Source of the DNA: Thauera sedimentorum
GTDB taxonomy: Bacteria; Pseudomonadota; Gammaproteobacteria; Burkholderiales; Rhodocyclaceae
DNA: 64,000 nucleotides
Direction of reading: 5' to 3'
Assembly: GCF_014489115.1 (NCBI RefSeq)
Contig: NZ_JACTAH010000001.1
Location: 992,001-1,056,000, forward strand
Of the stretch, positions 50,373 to 58,685 are shown piece after piece. The translations under genes and the position numbers were made by a program. The notes below the pieces were generated by a model. The model had not been told where the DNA came from and searched no databases. It was given only the letters and a program-made list of their open reading frames with translations. Position 1 is the first letter of the stretch; the number at the start of each line of letters is the position of its first letter.

Positions 50373-53119
50373 CTTGCGGTCTCCGCTGCTTTCGGGGGAA
50401 CGGGGGCGAACCAGCCGATCACCAGCATCAGCAGGCCGACGCCGAGGAAGGACACCACGCGTTCGATGCCGCCAATGTTGGACAGGTCCACCAGGAAGAG
50501 TTTTACCACCACCACGCCCATCAGCGCAGCGCCGGCGATCCATGGCGCCCGCCGGGCACGCCGCGCACCGAACACCATCACCGCCAGCGCGATCAGCGTC
50601 CAGAACAGGGCCAGCGCGGCATGCACCAGCCGCGAGTCGATCAGCAGATCGAAGTCCCAGGGGATGCCGGCATAGTGGTGCAGGCTGCGCAGCAGCACGC
50701 CGTTGGCGAGCGCGAAGGCCAGCGCGGCGAAGACGCCCAGCACCAGGCGGTGGCCTTGTGCGGTGCCGGCGATCAGCCCTTCGCGGCGCAGCGCCGCGTA
50801 CCACCAGGCGGCGAGCAGCAGCGCGGCGGCCAGGCCGAGTTCCAGCGGGTTGAGCAGCGGCAGGTAGGGCAGCGGGTCGGCGCGCCCGTCGTTGGCCCAG
50901 TTGGCGAGCTGGCTCCAGGCGAGCAGGAAGGCCGCCAACGGCGCGCCGCCCAGCAGCAGGTAGCCGCGCCGCTGGGTGCCCAGCGGCCAGCGCGTGCTGC
51001 GGAGGGAAGCGAGGCCGGCGATCAGCGCGCCCGGCACCAGCGCGATGCCCACCAGCGACCACGCCGAGGCACCGTCCACCAGCCGGTCGATGCCGCGCGC
51101 TGCGGCCAGCCCGCCGACCAGCGCGAACACCCACAGGCCGAGCGCGTGCAGCCAGGGCGCGGCGCGCGGGTGGGCGGCCTCGCGGCAGCGCAGGGCGAAC
51201 AGATGCGCACCAAGCGCTGCCGGCCAGGCCAGCCAGCCCAGCGCGGCGAGCGGGTTGCGGGAGGTGTCCAGCGTGCCGAGCGCGGCCAGCGCGATCACCG
51301 GGCTGATCGCCAGGCTGGCCGTGCCGCCGTGCGCCCACGCGGTGCGCCGTGCGAAGGCCGCCAGCACGGCCGCCGAGGCGGCGAGGAAGAGCAGCAAGGC
51401 GTTGGCTTCCAGCGGATAGGCCAGGTGGCGGTCGATCTGCAGCGCGCCGGCCGCCGCCCACCAGCCCAGGCCCCAGGCCAGCAGCACTGGCGCCACGACG
51501 CGTTCGTACCGATGGACCGTCCCGCGCATGCGGTCGAGATACCAGGCGCAGAACAGCCCGGCGAAGGCGATCAGCGCGCAGCCGAGGAATTGCGCATTGA
51601 GCACCGGCAGCGCGCCGCCGCCCGGCAGGTCGAGCAGGAAGGCCGCGCCCGCGCCCAGCTGCAGCAGCACCGCGAAGGCGCGCGCCGGCAGCCGCGCCTG
51701 GCGCACGCCGATCCACAGGATGGCCGCGGCTTCCAGCGCCCACGCGGCGGCGGTCCACCGGCCTTCGAAAGCCAGCGGAATGGCCAGCGTGGCGAACACG
51801 ATGCCCAGCGCGTAGTAGGCATCGACCAGCAGGCGCAGGCGCGCGCCGCTGCGCGCCCACAGCGTGCGCGCGAGCAGCAGGTAGAGCGCACCGAGCGCCA
51901 CCGCGCTGAAGGCCGCGCCGTATTCGAAGGCGCTCACCAGGCGCAGCTGCAGGCCGAAGGCGACCAGCGGCACGCCGAACACCAGCGAGGCGTCGACGTA
52001 GGCCTGTACCCGGCCCGGTGCGGGCGGCGCATCGTCCGCTTCGCCCAGGCGGCGCAGCGCGTAGCCCACCGGTACCGCGAGGTACATCAGGAAGAACAGC
52101 AGCAGGAAGGGCTCGACGCTGGCGAACAGCTCCGCGCGGTAGTAGCGCGCGCCCCACAGCGCGCCGATGACGAAGGTGAAGGCGAAGCCGAGCAGGTTGA
52201 ACTCGCGCCAGGTGCGCCGCCAGGCCAGCGCCAGCACGCCGGTGTTGAGCACCGCGTAGTAGGAGAACAGCGCCACGTGGCTGCCGCTGCCGGTGGACGC
52301 GAGCAGCGGGGCGAGGAAGCCGCCGCAGGTGCCCAGCACTGCAAGGGAGCGGCCGTTCTGCAGCAACGCCAGCACGCCGGAGAAGGCCGCGATGGCCACC
52401 AGCGCGGCGAAGGCCGCCGGGGCGGGGATCAGCTGGTAGAGGCGCAGCGCGGCGAACACGGTGAGGTAGAGCAGGCCGACCGCGCCGCCCTGCAGGGCCA
52501 GCGCGTAGCCTTCGCGCCGGGTGCGCAGCCGCCAGCCGAGCACCAGCATGACGATGGCGCCGAGCGCCACGCCGCTCAGGCGCAGCTCGATCGGCACCTG
52601 CACGCGCTCGTAGGCGTACTTGAGCAGGAAGGCGACGCCGAAGAACAGGATCACGATGCCGATGCGCACCACCATGTTGCCGCCGAACAGCCAGTGGTGC
52701 AGCCAGTCGGGCAGGGCGGGGGCGCGGATGGACGGCGGCTGCGGCAGCGGGGTGGGGCGCGGCAGGGACGCGTCGGTGGGCGTTCCGGCGGCGGGCCGGG
52801 GCAGCTGTTCCGGCGGCAGGCTGAGATCGAGCTCCAGCGCCGGCGAGGGGGGCGGGGCGGGCGGATGAGCTGCGGCGATTTCGGCCGGCGGTGCCGCGGG
52901 CCTCGCCGCGGCCGGTGTGGCGGGCACGGTTTCCAGGGCCGCCACCCGGCGGGCGAGCGCCTCCTGGGTGTGCTGCAGGGCGTCCAGCCGCTCGGCCAGG
53001 CGCTGCAACTGCCCGGCGTCGGCCGACGCGCCGCGGCGCGCCAGACGTCCGCCGAGCAGGCCGCCGACGAAGCCGACCAGCAGGATGCCGCCGATGACTG
53101 CGAGAACGATGCCTTCCAT
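50369..53119 (-). CDS. DUF2339 family polytopic membrane protein
   Basis: 916 residues from ATG 53119 (MEGIVLAVIGGILLVGFVGGLLGGRLARRGA); the frame is open further upstream but that part is in the divergent promoter region. After the first membrane helix comes a coiled-coil (LQRLAERLDALQHTQEALARRVAALE), then a Pro/Ala-rich linker, then more than 20 hydrophobic segments, the usual DUF2339 build. The core motif NMVVRIGIVILFFGVAFLLKYAYER is clear. Function unknown; possibly a large envelope transport or cell-wall factor. It is first in a two-gene operon with DUF3999. Confidence 0.9.
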   Translation of the reverse strand: MEGIVLAVIGGILLVGFVGGLLGGRLARRGASADAGQLQRLAERLDALQHTQEALARRVAALETVPATPAAARPAAPPAEIAAAHPPAPPPSPALELDLSLPPEQLPRPAAGTPTDASLPRPTPLPQPPSIRAPALPDWLHHWLFGGNMVVRIGIVILFFGVAFLLKYAYERVQVPIELRLSGVALGAIVMLVLGWRLRTRREGYALALQGGAVGLLYLTVFAALRLYQLIPAPAAFAALVAIAAFSGVLALLQNGRSLAVLGTCGGFLAPLLASTGSGSHVALFSYYAVLNTGVLALAWRRTWREFNLLGFAFTFVIGALWGARYYRAELFASVEPFLLLFFLMYLAVPVGYALRRLGEADDAPPAPGRVQAYVDASLVFGVPLVAFGLQLRLVSAFEYGAAFSAVALGALYLLLARTLWARSGARLRLLVDAYYALGIVFATLAIPLAFEGRWTAAAWALEAAAILWIGVRQARLPARAFAVLLQLGAGAAFLLDLPGGGALPVLNAQFLGCALIAFAGLFCAWYLDRMRGTVHRYERVVAPVLLAWGLGWWAAAGALQIDRHLAYPLEANALLLFLAASAAVLAAFARRTAWAHGGTASLAISPVIALAALGTLDTSRNPLAALGWLAWPAALGAHLFALRCREAAHPRAAPWLHALGLWVFALVGGLAAARGIDRLVDGASAWSLVGIALVPGALIAGLASLRSTRWPLGTQRRGYLLLGGAPLAAFLLAWSQLANWANDGRADPLPYLPLLNPLELGLAAALLLAAWWYAALRREGLIAGTAQGHRLVLGVFAALAFALANGVLLRSLHHYAGIPWDFDLLIDSRLVHAALALFWTLIALAVMVFGARRARRAPWIAGAALMGVVVVKLFLVDLSNIGGIERVVSFLGVGLLMLVIGWFAPVPPKAAETAR

Positions 53120-53232
53120 GGGTCGCTGTTTCTTTCCGGTCTGAGGGAGAAGACCCGCGTCATGCGTCGATGACAGACGGGCTTGCCGCCGGCATGGCCG
53201 GCGCACGGTGGCGCAAGAATACCCCGGCTTGC

Positions 53233-53261
53233 TGTAACGTATCCGCCTGTCGCGACGACAA
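53233..53261 (+). promoter_or_regulatory. ECF-type promoter of the TVP38-FAD operon
   Basis: GCTGTAACG (TGTAACG at 53233-53239), a 16-bp spacer and CGACAA (53256-53261), 41 bp before the ATG. It matches the elements at 38963, 42397 and 42483. Confidence 0.55.
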
Positions 53262-53302
53262 CAGGTCAGGTTCCACTCTTCCGGCCATCCGGTATCGCCT
53301 CC

Positions 53303-55462
53303 ATGCACTCGAAACGTCTGCTGATCCTTGCGGTATTGCTTGCAGCCATCGCGCTGTTCTTCGCGCTCGACCTCGGCCAGTACCTCACGCTGGAGGCCTT
53401 CAAGACCCGTCAGGCGGAGATCGAGGCCTGGCGGGCGGCCAATCCGTGGCTGGCCGCGGGGGTGTTCTTCGCGGTGTATGTGGCGGTCACCGCGCTGTCG
53501 CTGCCCGGCGCGGCGGTGATGACGCTGGCGGTGGGGGCGGTGTTCGGGCTGCTGTGGGGCACCTTGCTGGTGTCCTTCGCGTCCACCATCGGCGCCACGC
53601 TGGCCTTCCTGGTCTCGCGCTTCCTGCTGCGCGACTGGGTGCAGGCGCGCTTCGGCGAGCGTCTGCGGGCGGTCAACGCCGGGGTGGAGAGGGACGGCGC
53701 CTTCTATCTGTTCACCCTGCGCCTGGTGCCGCTCTTTCCCTTCTTCGTCATCAACCTGGTGATGGGGCTCACGCCGATGCGCGCGCGCACCTTCTACTGG
53801 GTGAGCCAGCTCGGCATGCTGGCCGGCACCGTAGTGTATGTGAATGCCGGCACCCAGCTCGCGCAGATCGACTCACCCGCCGGCATTCTGTCGCCCGGCC
53901 TGCTCGGCGCCTTCGTGCTGCTGGGGGTGTTTCCGCTGCTCGCGCGCAAGGCGGTGGACTGGGTGCGGGCGCGCCGGGTGTATGCCGGCTGGCTGCGCCC
54001 CTCGCGTTTCGAGCGCAACCTGGTGGTGATCGGCGCCGGCAGCGCCGGGCTGGTGACCGCCTACATCGCCGCCGCGGTGAAGGCCAAGGTGACCCTGGTG
54101 GAGAAGCACCGCATGGGCGGCGACTGCCTGAACACAGGCTGCGTGCCGTCGAAGACGCTGATCCGCAGCGCGCGCCTGGTCGCCGAACTGCGCCGCGCGG
54201 GCGAGTTCGGCATCGAGGCCGGTACGCCGCGGGTGGACTTCGCCGCGGTCATGGAGCGCGTGCAACGCGTGGTGCGCGCGATCGAGCCGCACGACTCGGT
54301 GGAACGCTATACCGGGCTGGGCGTGGAGGTGCTGCAGGGCGAGGCGCGCATCGTCTCGCCCTGGGAGGTCGAGGTGCGCGACGCGGAAGGCGGCGCGCGC
54401 CGGCTGAGTACGCGCAGCATCGTCATCGCCACCGGGGCGCGGCCTTTCGTGCCGCCGATACCCGGGTTGGCGGAGACGGGTTATCTGACCTCCGATACCG
54501 TGTGGTCCCTGCGGGAACTGCCGGCGCGCCTGCTGGTGCTGGGCGGCGGGCCGATCGGCTGCGAGCTCGCCCAGGCCTTCGCGCGGCTTGGTTCGCAGGT
54601 CGCCCAGGTGGAGATGCTGCCGCGCCTGATGGCGCGCGAGGACGAGGAGGTTTCGGCGCTGGTCGAGGAAGGCTTCCGTGCCGAGGGCATCGCGCTCTAC
54701 CTGCAGCACGAGGCGGTGCGGGTGGTGGCGGATGCGCAGGGCAAGCGCATGGTGGTGCGCGACCTTTCGCGTGACGGCGCCGAGGCCGAGATCGCCTTCG
54801 ACGCGGTGCTGGTTGCGGTGGGCCGCGCCGCCAACCTCAAGGGTTATGGGCTGGAGGAACTGGGCATTCCCGCCGGGCGCACGGTGGAGGTGAACGAGTT
54901 CCTGCAGACCAGGTATCCGAACATCTACGCCGCCGGTGACGTGGCCGGTCCCTACCAGTTCACCCACACTGCGGCGCACCAGGCCTGGTACGCGGCGGTC
55001 AATGCGCTGTTCGATCCGCTGAAGAAGTTCCGCGCCGACTACTCGGTGATCCCCTGGGCCACCTTCACCGACCCTGAGGTCGCGCGCGTCGGCCTGAACG
55101 AGCAGGACGCCAAGGCCGCCGGCGTGAAGTATGAAGTCACCCGCTACGGCATCGACGACCTCGACCGCGCGATCGCCGAGGGGGCGGCCGAAGGCTTCGT
55201 CAAGGTGCTCACCGAACCGGGGCGCGACCGCATCCTCGGTGCGACCATCGTCGGCGCACACGCCGGCGAGCTGATTGCCGAGTTCGTGCTGGCGATGCGC
55301 CACCGCATCGGTCTGAACAAGCTGCTCGGCACCATCCACATCTACCCGACGATGGCCGAGGCCAACAAGTACGCCGCCGGCGCGTGGAAGCGCGCGCACG
55401 CCCCGCAGCGCCTGCTCGCCTGGGTGGCGCGTTTCCACGCCTGGCGGCGCGGGAGCGCCTGA
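53303..55462 (+). CDS. TVP38/TMEM64 membrane domain fused to mercuric-reductase-like FAD disulfide oxidoreductase
   Basis: 719 residues from ATG 53303. Residues 1-235 form a TVP38/SNARE-associated membrane domain (LPGAAVMTLAVGAVFGLLWGTLLVSFASTIGATLAFLVSRFLLRDW ... FTLRLVPLFPFFVINLVMG). From about residue 240 comes a flavin disulfide reductase: FAD motif LVVIGAGSAGLVTAYIAAA, redox-active GGDCLNTGCVPSKTLIRSA, NAD motif LLVLGGGPIGCELAQAF, YAAGDVAG and the C-terminal HIYPTMAEA. The mercury-binding N-terminal HMA domain and the C-terminal Cys pair of MerA are absent. It is probably a membrane-bound redox enzyme for thiol or metal stress. It heads an operon with two arsenosugar-type glycosyltransferase genes. 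Confidence 0.9.
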   Translation: MHSKRLLILAVLLAAIALFFALDLGQYLTLEAFKTRQAEIEAWRAANPWLAAGVFFAVYVAVTALSLPGAAVMTLAVGAVFGLLWGTLLVSFASTIGATLAFLVSRFLLRDWVQARFGERLRAVNAGVERDGAFYLFTLRLVPLFPFFVINLVMGLTPMRARTFYWVSQLGMLAGTVVYVNAGTQLAQIDSPAGILSPGLLGAFVLLGVFPLLARKAVDWVRARRVYAGWLRPSRFERNLVVIGAGSAGLVTAYIAAAVKAKVTLVEKHRMGGDCLNTGCVPSKTLIRSARLVAELRRAGEFGIEAGTPRVDFAAVMERVQRVVRAIEPHDSVERYTGLGVEVLQGEARIVSPWEVEVRDAEGGARRLSTRSIVIATGARPFVPPIPGLAETGYLTSDTVWSLRELPARLLVLGGGPIGCELAQAFARLGSQVAQVEMLPRLMAREDEEVSALVEEGFRAEGIALYLQHEAVRVVADAQGKRMVVRDLSRDGAEAEIAFDAVLVAVGRAANLKGYGLEELGIPAGRTVEVNEFLQTRYPNIYAAGDVAGPYQFTHTAAHQAWYAAVNALFDPLKKFRADYSVIPWATFTDPEVARVGLNEQDAKAAGVKYEVTRYGIDDLDRAIAEGAAEGFVKVLTEPGRDRILGATIVGAHAGELIAEFVLAMRHRIGLNKLLGTIHIYPTMAEANKYAAGAWKRAHAPQRLLAWVARFHAWRRGSA

Positions 55463-55465
55463 GGC

Positions 55466-56161
55466 ATGGCGGCGGCGCTGTCCATCATCCTGCCGGTGCT
55501 CGACGAGGCCGCGGGCATCGAAGCCTGCCTCGCCCGCCTGCAGGCGCTGCGCGCGCGCGGCGTGGAGGTGATCGTCGCCGACGGCGGCAGCACGGACGAC
55601 ACCCTGCGCCTGGCCCGCCCGCTGGCCGACCGGGTGGTGGCGGCGCCGCGCGGGCGCGCCAGCCAGATGAACGCCGGCGCACGCGAGGCGAGCGGCCGGG
55701 TGCTGCTCTTCCTGCATGCCGACACCGCACTGCCCGAGGCGGCCGACCGCCTGATCGCCGGCGCGGTGGGGGCAGGGCGCGAGTGGGGGCGCTTCGACGT
55801 GGACATCGTCGGCCGCCACCGCATGCTGCCGGTGATCGCCGCGCTGATGAACTGGCGCTCGCGCCACACCGGCATCGCCACCGGCGACCAGGCCATCTTC
55901 GTCACCCGCAAGGCCTTCGACGCGGTGGGCGGCTATCCGGACATCGCGCTGATGGAAGACATCGCGCTGTCGCGCGCACTGCTGCGGCGTTCCGAACCCG
56001 CCTTTATCGCCGCCCGCGTTCACACCTCCGGCCGCCGTTGGGAGCAGCACGGCGTGTGGCGCACCATCTGGCTGATGTGGCGCCTGCGCGCGGCCTACCG
56101 CCTGGGGGCGGACCCGGCCGAACTGGCGCGGCGCTACGGCTACCGGCCGCGCGAGGAGTAA
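55466..56161 (+). CDS. TIGR04283-family arsenosugar-type glycosyltransferase
   Basis: 231 residues, family 2 glycosyltransferase fold. MAAALSIILPVLDEAAGIEACLARL, EVIVADGGSTDDT, the DxD-like FLHADTALP and FVTRKAFDAVGGYPDIALMEDIALSRALLR match the TIGR04283 group linked to arsenosugar synthesis. It starts 3 bp after the TVP38-FAD gene. The paralogue after arsS (40059) has lost the key motifs seen here, so this is probably the working copy. Confidence 0.9.
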   Translation: MAAALSIILPVLDEAAGIEACLARLQALRARGVEVIVADGGSTDDTLRLARPLADRVVAAPRGRASQMNAGAREASGRVLLFLHADTALPEAADRLIAGAVGAGREWGRFDVDIVGRHRMLPVIAALMNWRSRHTGIATGDQAIFVTRKAFDAVGGYPDIALMEDIALSRALLRRSEPAFIAARVHTSGRRWEQHGVWRTIWLMWRLRAAYRLGADPAELARRYGYRPREE

Positions 56162-56164
56162 CCG

Positions 56165-56806
56165 GTGACGGTAGAAGCCCCCATCGTTCACATCGCCGTC
56201 TTCGCCCGCGCCCCGTTGCCGGGGCAGGCCAAGACCCGGCTGATCCCGGCGCTCGGCGCGGCGGGCGCGGCACGCCTGCACCGCCGCCTGGTGCTGCATG
56301 CGCTGGCGGCCGCGCGGGCCGCGGCGCTGGGGCCGGTGACGCTGTGGTGCGCGCCGGATGCCGGGCAGCGCTTCTTCCGCGCGCTGGCCCGCCGCGGGGT
56401 GAACTGCCGGGTACAGGCCGCGGGCGACCTGGGCGCACGCATGCGTGCGGCGCTGCAGGCCACGCCGCCCGCGCCGACCTTGCTGATCGGCAGCGACTGC
56501 CCGGCGCTCGAACCCGCACACTTGCACGCGGCGGCCGACTGCCTGCGCCGCGGCGACGACGCGGTGTTCCTGCCTGCCGAGGACGGCGGCTACGTGCTGG
56601 TGGGGCTGGCCGGTGAGGCGCCGGCCGCCCTGTTCGAGGACATGCCCTGGGGCGGCGACCAGGTGATGGCCGAAACCCGAGTCCGCCTGCAGGCTGCCGG
56701 CCTGCGCTGGAGCGAACCGGCCCGCCTGTGGGACGTGGACCGGCCGGGGGATCTGGCGCGTCTGGCGGAGCTGGAGGCCGTGCGCGCGGAAGGAGCTTGC
56801 ACATGA
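56165..56806 (+). CDS. TIGR04282-family arsenosugar-type glycosyltransferase / nucleotidyltransferase-like
   Basis: 213 residues from GTG 56165 (VTVEAPIVHIAVFARAPLPGQAKTRLIPALGAAGAARLHRRL), 3 bp after the previous gene. APLPGQAKTRLIP, TLLIGSDCPALEPAHLHAA and FLPAEDGGYVLVGL are characteristic of this DUF2064/TIGR04282 group, a GT-A fold often paired with TIGR04283 proteins. The exact reaction is not established. TGA overlaps the next ATG. Confidence 0.9.
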   Translation: MTVEAPIVHIAVFARAPLPGQAKTRLIPALGAAGAARLHRRLVLHALAAARAAALGPVTLWCAPDAGQRFFRALARRGVNCRVQAAGDLGARMRAALQATPPAPTLLIGSDCPALEPAHLHAAADCLRRGDDAVFLPAEDGGYVLVGLAGEAPAALFEDMPWGGDQVMAETRVRLQAAGLRWSEPARLWDVDRPGDLARLAELEAVRAEGACT

Positions 56807-57546
56807 ACGGACGAGGGCTCATCGGCGCGATCCTCTTGGTGCTGTCCGCCACCGCGCTGGCGCAGGCGCCGCCGGCCGTGATCGCACCGTTCTCGCTTGC
56901 CGCCCCCGGCGCTACCCCGCCGGCACCCTGGCAGCATCAGCCGCTGCCCAAGGTCGAGCGCGAGAACCGCTTCACCTTGGTCGAGGACACCCCCGGCGGC
57001 CGGGCGCAGACCGTGTTGCGCATCGATTCCGAAGCCGCCGCCTCCACGCTGGCCCATCCGCTGTCCGTCGATCCGGGCGAGCGCCCCTGGCTGAGCTGGC
57101 GCTGGAAGGTGTCGGCGCCGGTGGCCGGCTCGGACTTCCGCCGCAAGGAGGGCGACGACTACGCAGCGCGGGTGTATGTGCTGTTCGACTATCCGGTGGA
57201 ACGCCTGTCCTTCGGCGAACGCGCCGCGATTGCCCTGGCGCGCGTGCTGCACGGCGCCGAACTGCCCACCGCGGCGCTCGCCTACGTGTGGGGTACGGCG
57301 CAGGCGGCCGGGGCGATCGGCCCCAATCCCTACACCGACCGGGTGCGCATGGTGGTGGTCGACAGCGGCGCGGTGCGCGCCGGGCAGTGGGTGGGCGTGC
57401 GGCGCAACGTCGCCGAGGACTTCCGCGCCGCCTTCGGCGAGGAGGCCCCGCCCATCACCGGCATCGCCGTCGCTGCCGACACCGACAACACTGGCGAGGC
57501 GGTCACCGCCTGGTTCGAGGACCTGCGGCTCGAGGCCGCGCGATGA
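56803..57546 (+). CDS. DUF3047 domain secreted protein
   Basis: 247 residues from ATG 56803 (ATGA overlap), with signal peptide (MNGRGLIGAILLVLSATALAQA). The DUF3047 core includes NRFTLVEDTPGGRAQTVLRIDSEAAASTL, WLSWRWKVS, DDYAARVYVLFDYP, TAALAYVWGT and VAADTDNTGEAVTAWFEDL. It is periplasmic with unknown function; the beta-sandwich-like sequence suggests ligand or carbohydrate binding. Co-transcribed between a glycosyltransferase and a flavoprotein. Confidence 0.85.
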   Translation: MNGRGLIGAILLVLSATALAQAPPAVIAPFSLAAPGATPPAPWQHQPLPKVERENRFTLVEDTPGGRAQTVLRIDSEAAASTLAHPLSVDPGERPWLSWRWKVSAPVAGSDFRRKEGDDYAARVYVLFDYPVERLSFGERAAIALARVLHGAELPTAALAYVWGTAQAAGAIGPNPYTDRVRMVVVDSGAVRAGQWVGVRRNVAEDFRAAFGEEAPPITGIAVAADTDNTGEAVTAWFEDLRLEAAR

Positions 57547-58685
57547 AGCGCCTGGTGCTGCTCGGGGGCGGCCATGCGCATGTATACGTGCTCGATCGCC
57601 TGGCCCGGGAAAGGCTCGCGGACACCGAGGTGGTGCTGGTTTCGCCCTACGCGCGCCAGGTGTACTCGGGCATGTTGCCCGGCTGGATCGCCGGCCGCTA
57701 CGCGCTGCGCGACTGCGTGCTGCCGCTCGATGCGCTGGCTGACCGCGCCGGCGTGCAGCGGGTGGAGCAGGCCTGCGTGGCGCTGGATGTTGACGCCCGC
57801 GAGCTGAGGCTGGCCGACGGCAGCCGGCTCGGCTTCGACCTGCTGTCCATCGATGCCGGCCCGGCCACCGACATCGCGGCGCTGCCGGGTGCGGCGGAGC
57901 ATGCGCTGCCGGTGCGCCCGATCGAGACCTTCATCGCCGCCATCGACGGCTGGCTGGACGCCTATGGCCGTGGCGAGGCGGGTGATCTGGCCATCGTCGG
58001 CGGCGGTGCCGCCGGGGTGGAACTGGCCTTCGCGCTGGACGCACGCCTGCGCGCCCTGGGCCTGCGCGGCGCGGCCGGCAGCGGGCCGGCCTTGCGGGTG
58101 ATCGGTGGCGCAGTGCGACCGCTCGCCGGCCTGCCGCGCGTGCTGCAGTGGCGGGCGGCGGCGCTGCTGCGCGCGCGCGGCATCGAATGGCTGGGCGGGC
58201 GGCGGGTCGAGGCGGTGGGCGCCGGATTCGTGCGCCTGGACGACGGCCGCGAACTGCCCGCACGCCACACCCTGCTGGTCACCGGCGCGGCGGCCCATCC
58301 CTGGCTGGCGGCCAGCGGGCTGGCGGTGGACGAGGGCGGCTTCGTGCGCGTGTCGCGCAGCCTGCGGTCCTTGTCACATCCGGCGGTGTTCGCCGCCGGC
58401 GACTGCGCCGCCTACGCCGACGCACGCCCCAAGTCCGGCGTCTATGCGGTACGCGCCGGCCCGCCGCTGGCGGAAAACCTGCTGCGCGCGCTGCGCGGCG
58501 AAGCGCTGGAAGACTGGACCCCGCAGCGCCGCGCGCTCTACCTGATCAACACCGCGGACGGCAGCGCGCTTGCGGCCTGGGGCGCGCTGGCCTGGTGGGG
58601 CGGCTGGGTGTGGCGCTGGAAGGACCGCATCGACCGCGCCTTCATGGCGCGCTTCACGCCGGACGGCGATCCGCCATCCGTGTAG
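57543..58685 (+). CDS. NDH-2-like FAD-dependent oxidoreductase
   Basis: 380 residues from ATG 57543, overlapping the DUF3047 stop (ATGA). FAD motif RLVLLGGGHAHVYVLDRLA, NAD(P)H motif LAIVGGGAAGVELAFALDARL and the second FAD motif HPAVFAAGDCAAY. GGGHAHVYVL and YSGMLPGWIAGRY place it in the group resembling the flavoprotein domain fused to some SelD proteins. It probably passes electrons from NAD(P)H to a quinone or another acceptor. Its TAG stop falls in GTGTAGGAGCG, a REP remnant. It overlaps the convergent PLP gene by 32 bp. Confidence 0.87.
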   Translation: MKRLVLLGGGHAHVYVLDRLARERLADTEVVLVSPYARQVYSGMLPGWIAGRYALRDCVLPLDALADRAGVQRVEQACVALDVDARELRLADGSRLGFDLLSIDAGPATDIAALPGAAEHALPVRPIETFIAAIDGWLDAYGRGEAGDLAIVGGGAAGVELAFALDARLRALGLRGAAGSGPALRVIGGAVRPLAGLPRVLQWRAAALLRARGIEWLGGRRVEAVGAGFVRLDDGRELPARHTLLVTGAAAHPWLAASGLAVDEGGFVRVSRSLRSLSHPAVFAAGDCAAYADARPKSGVYAVRAGPPLAENLLRALRGEALEDWTPQRRALYLINTADGSALAAWGALAWWGGWVWRWKDRIDRAFMARFTPDGDPPSV

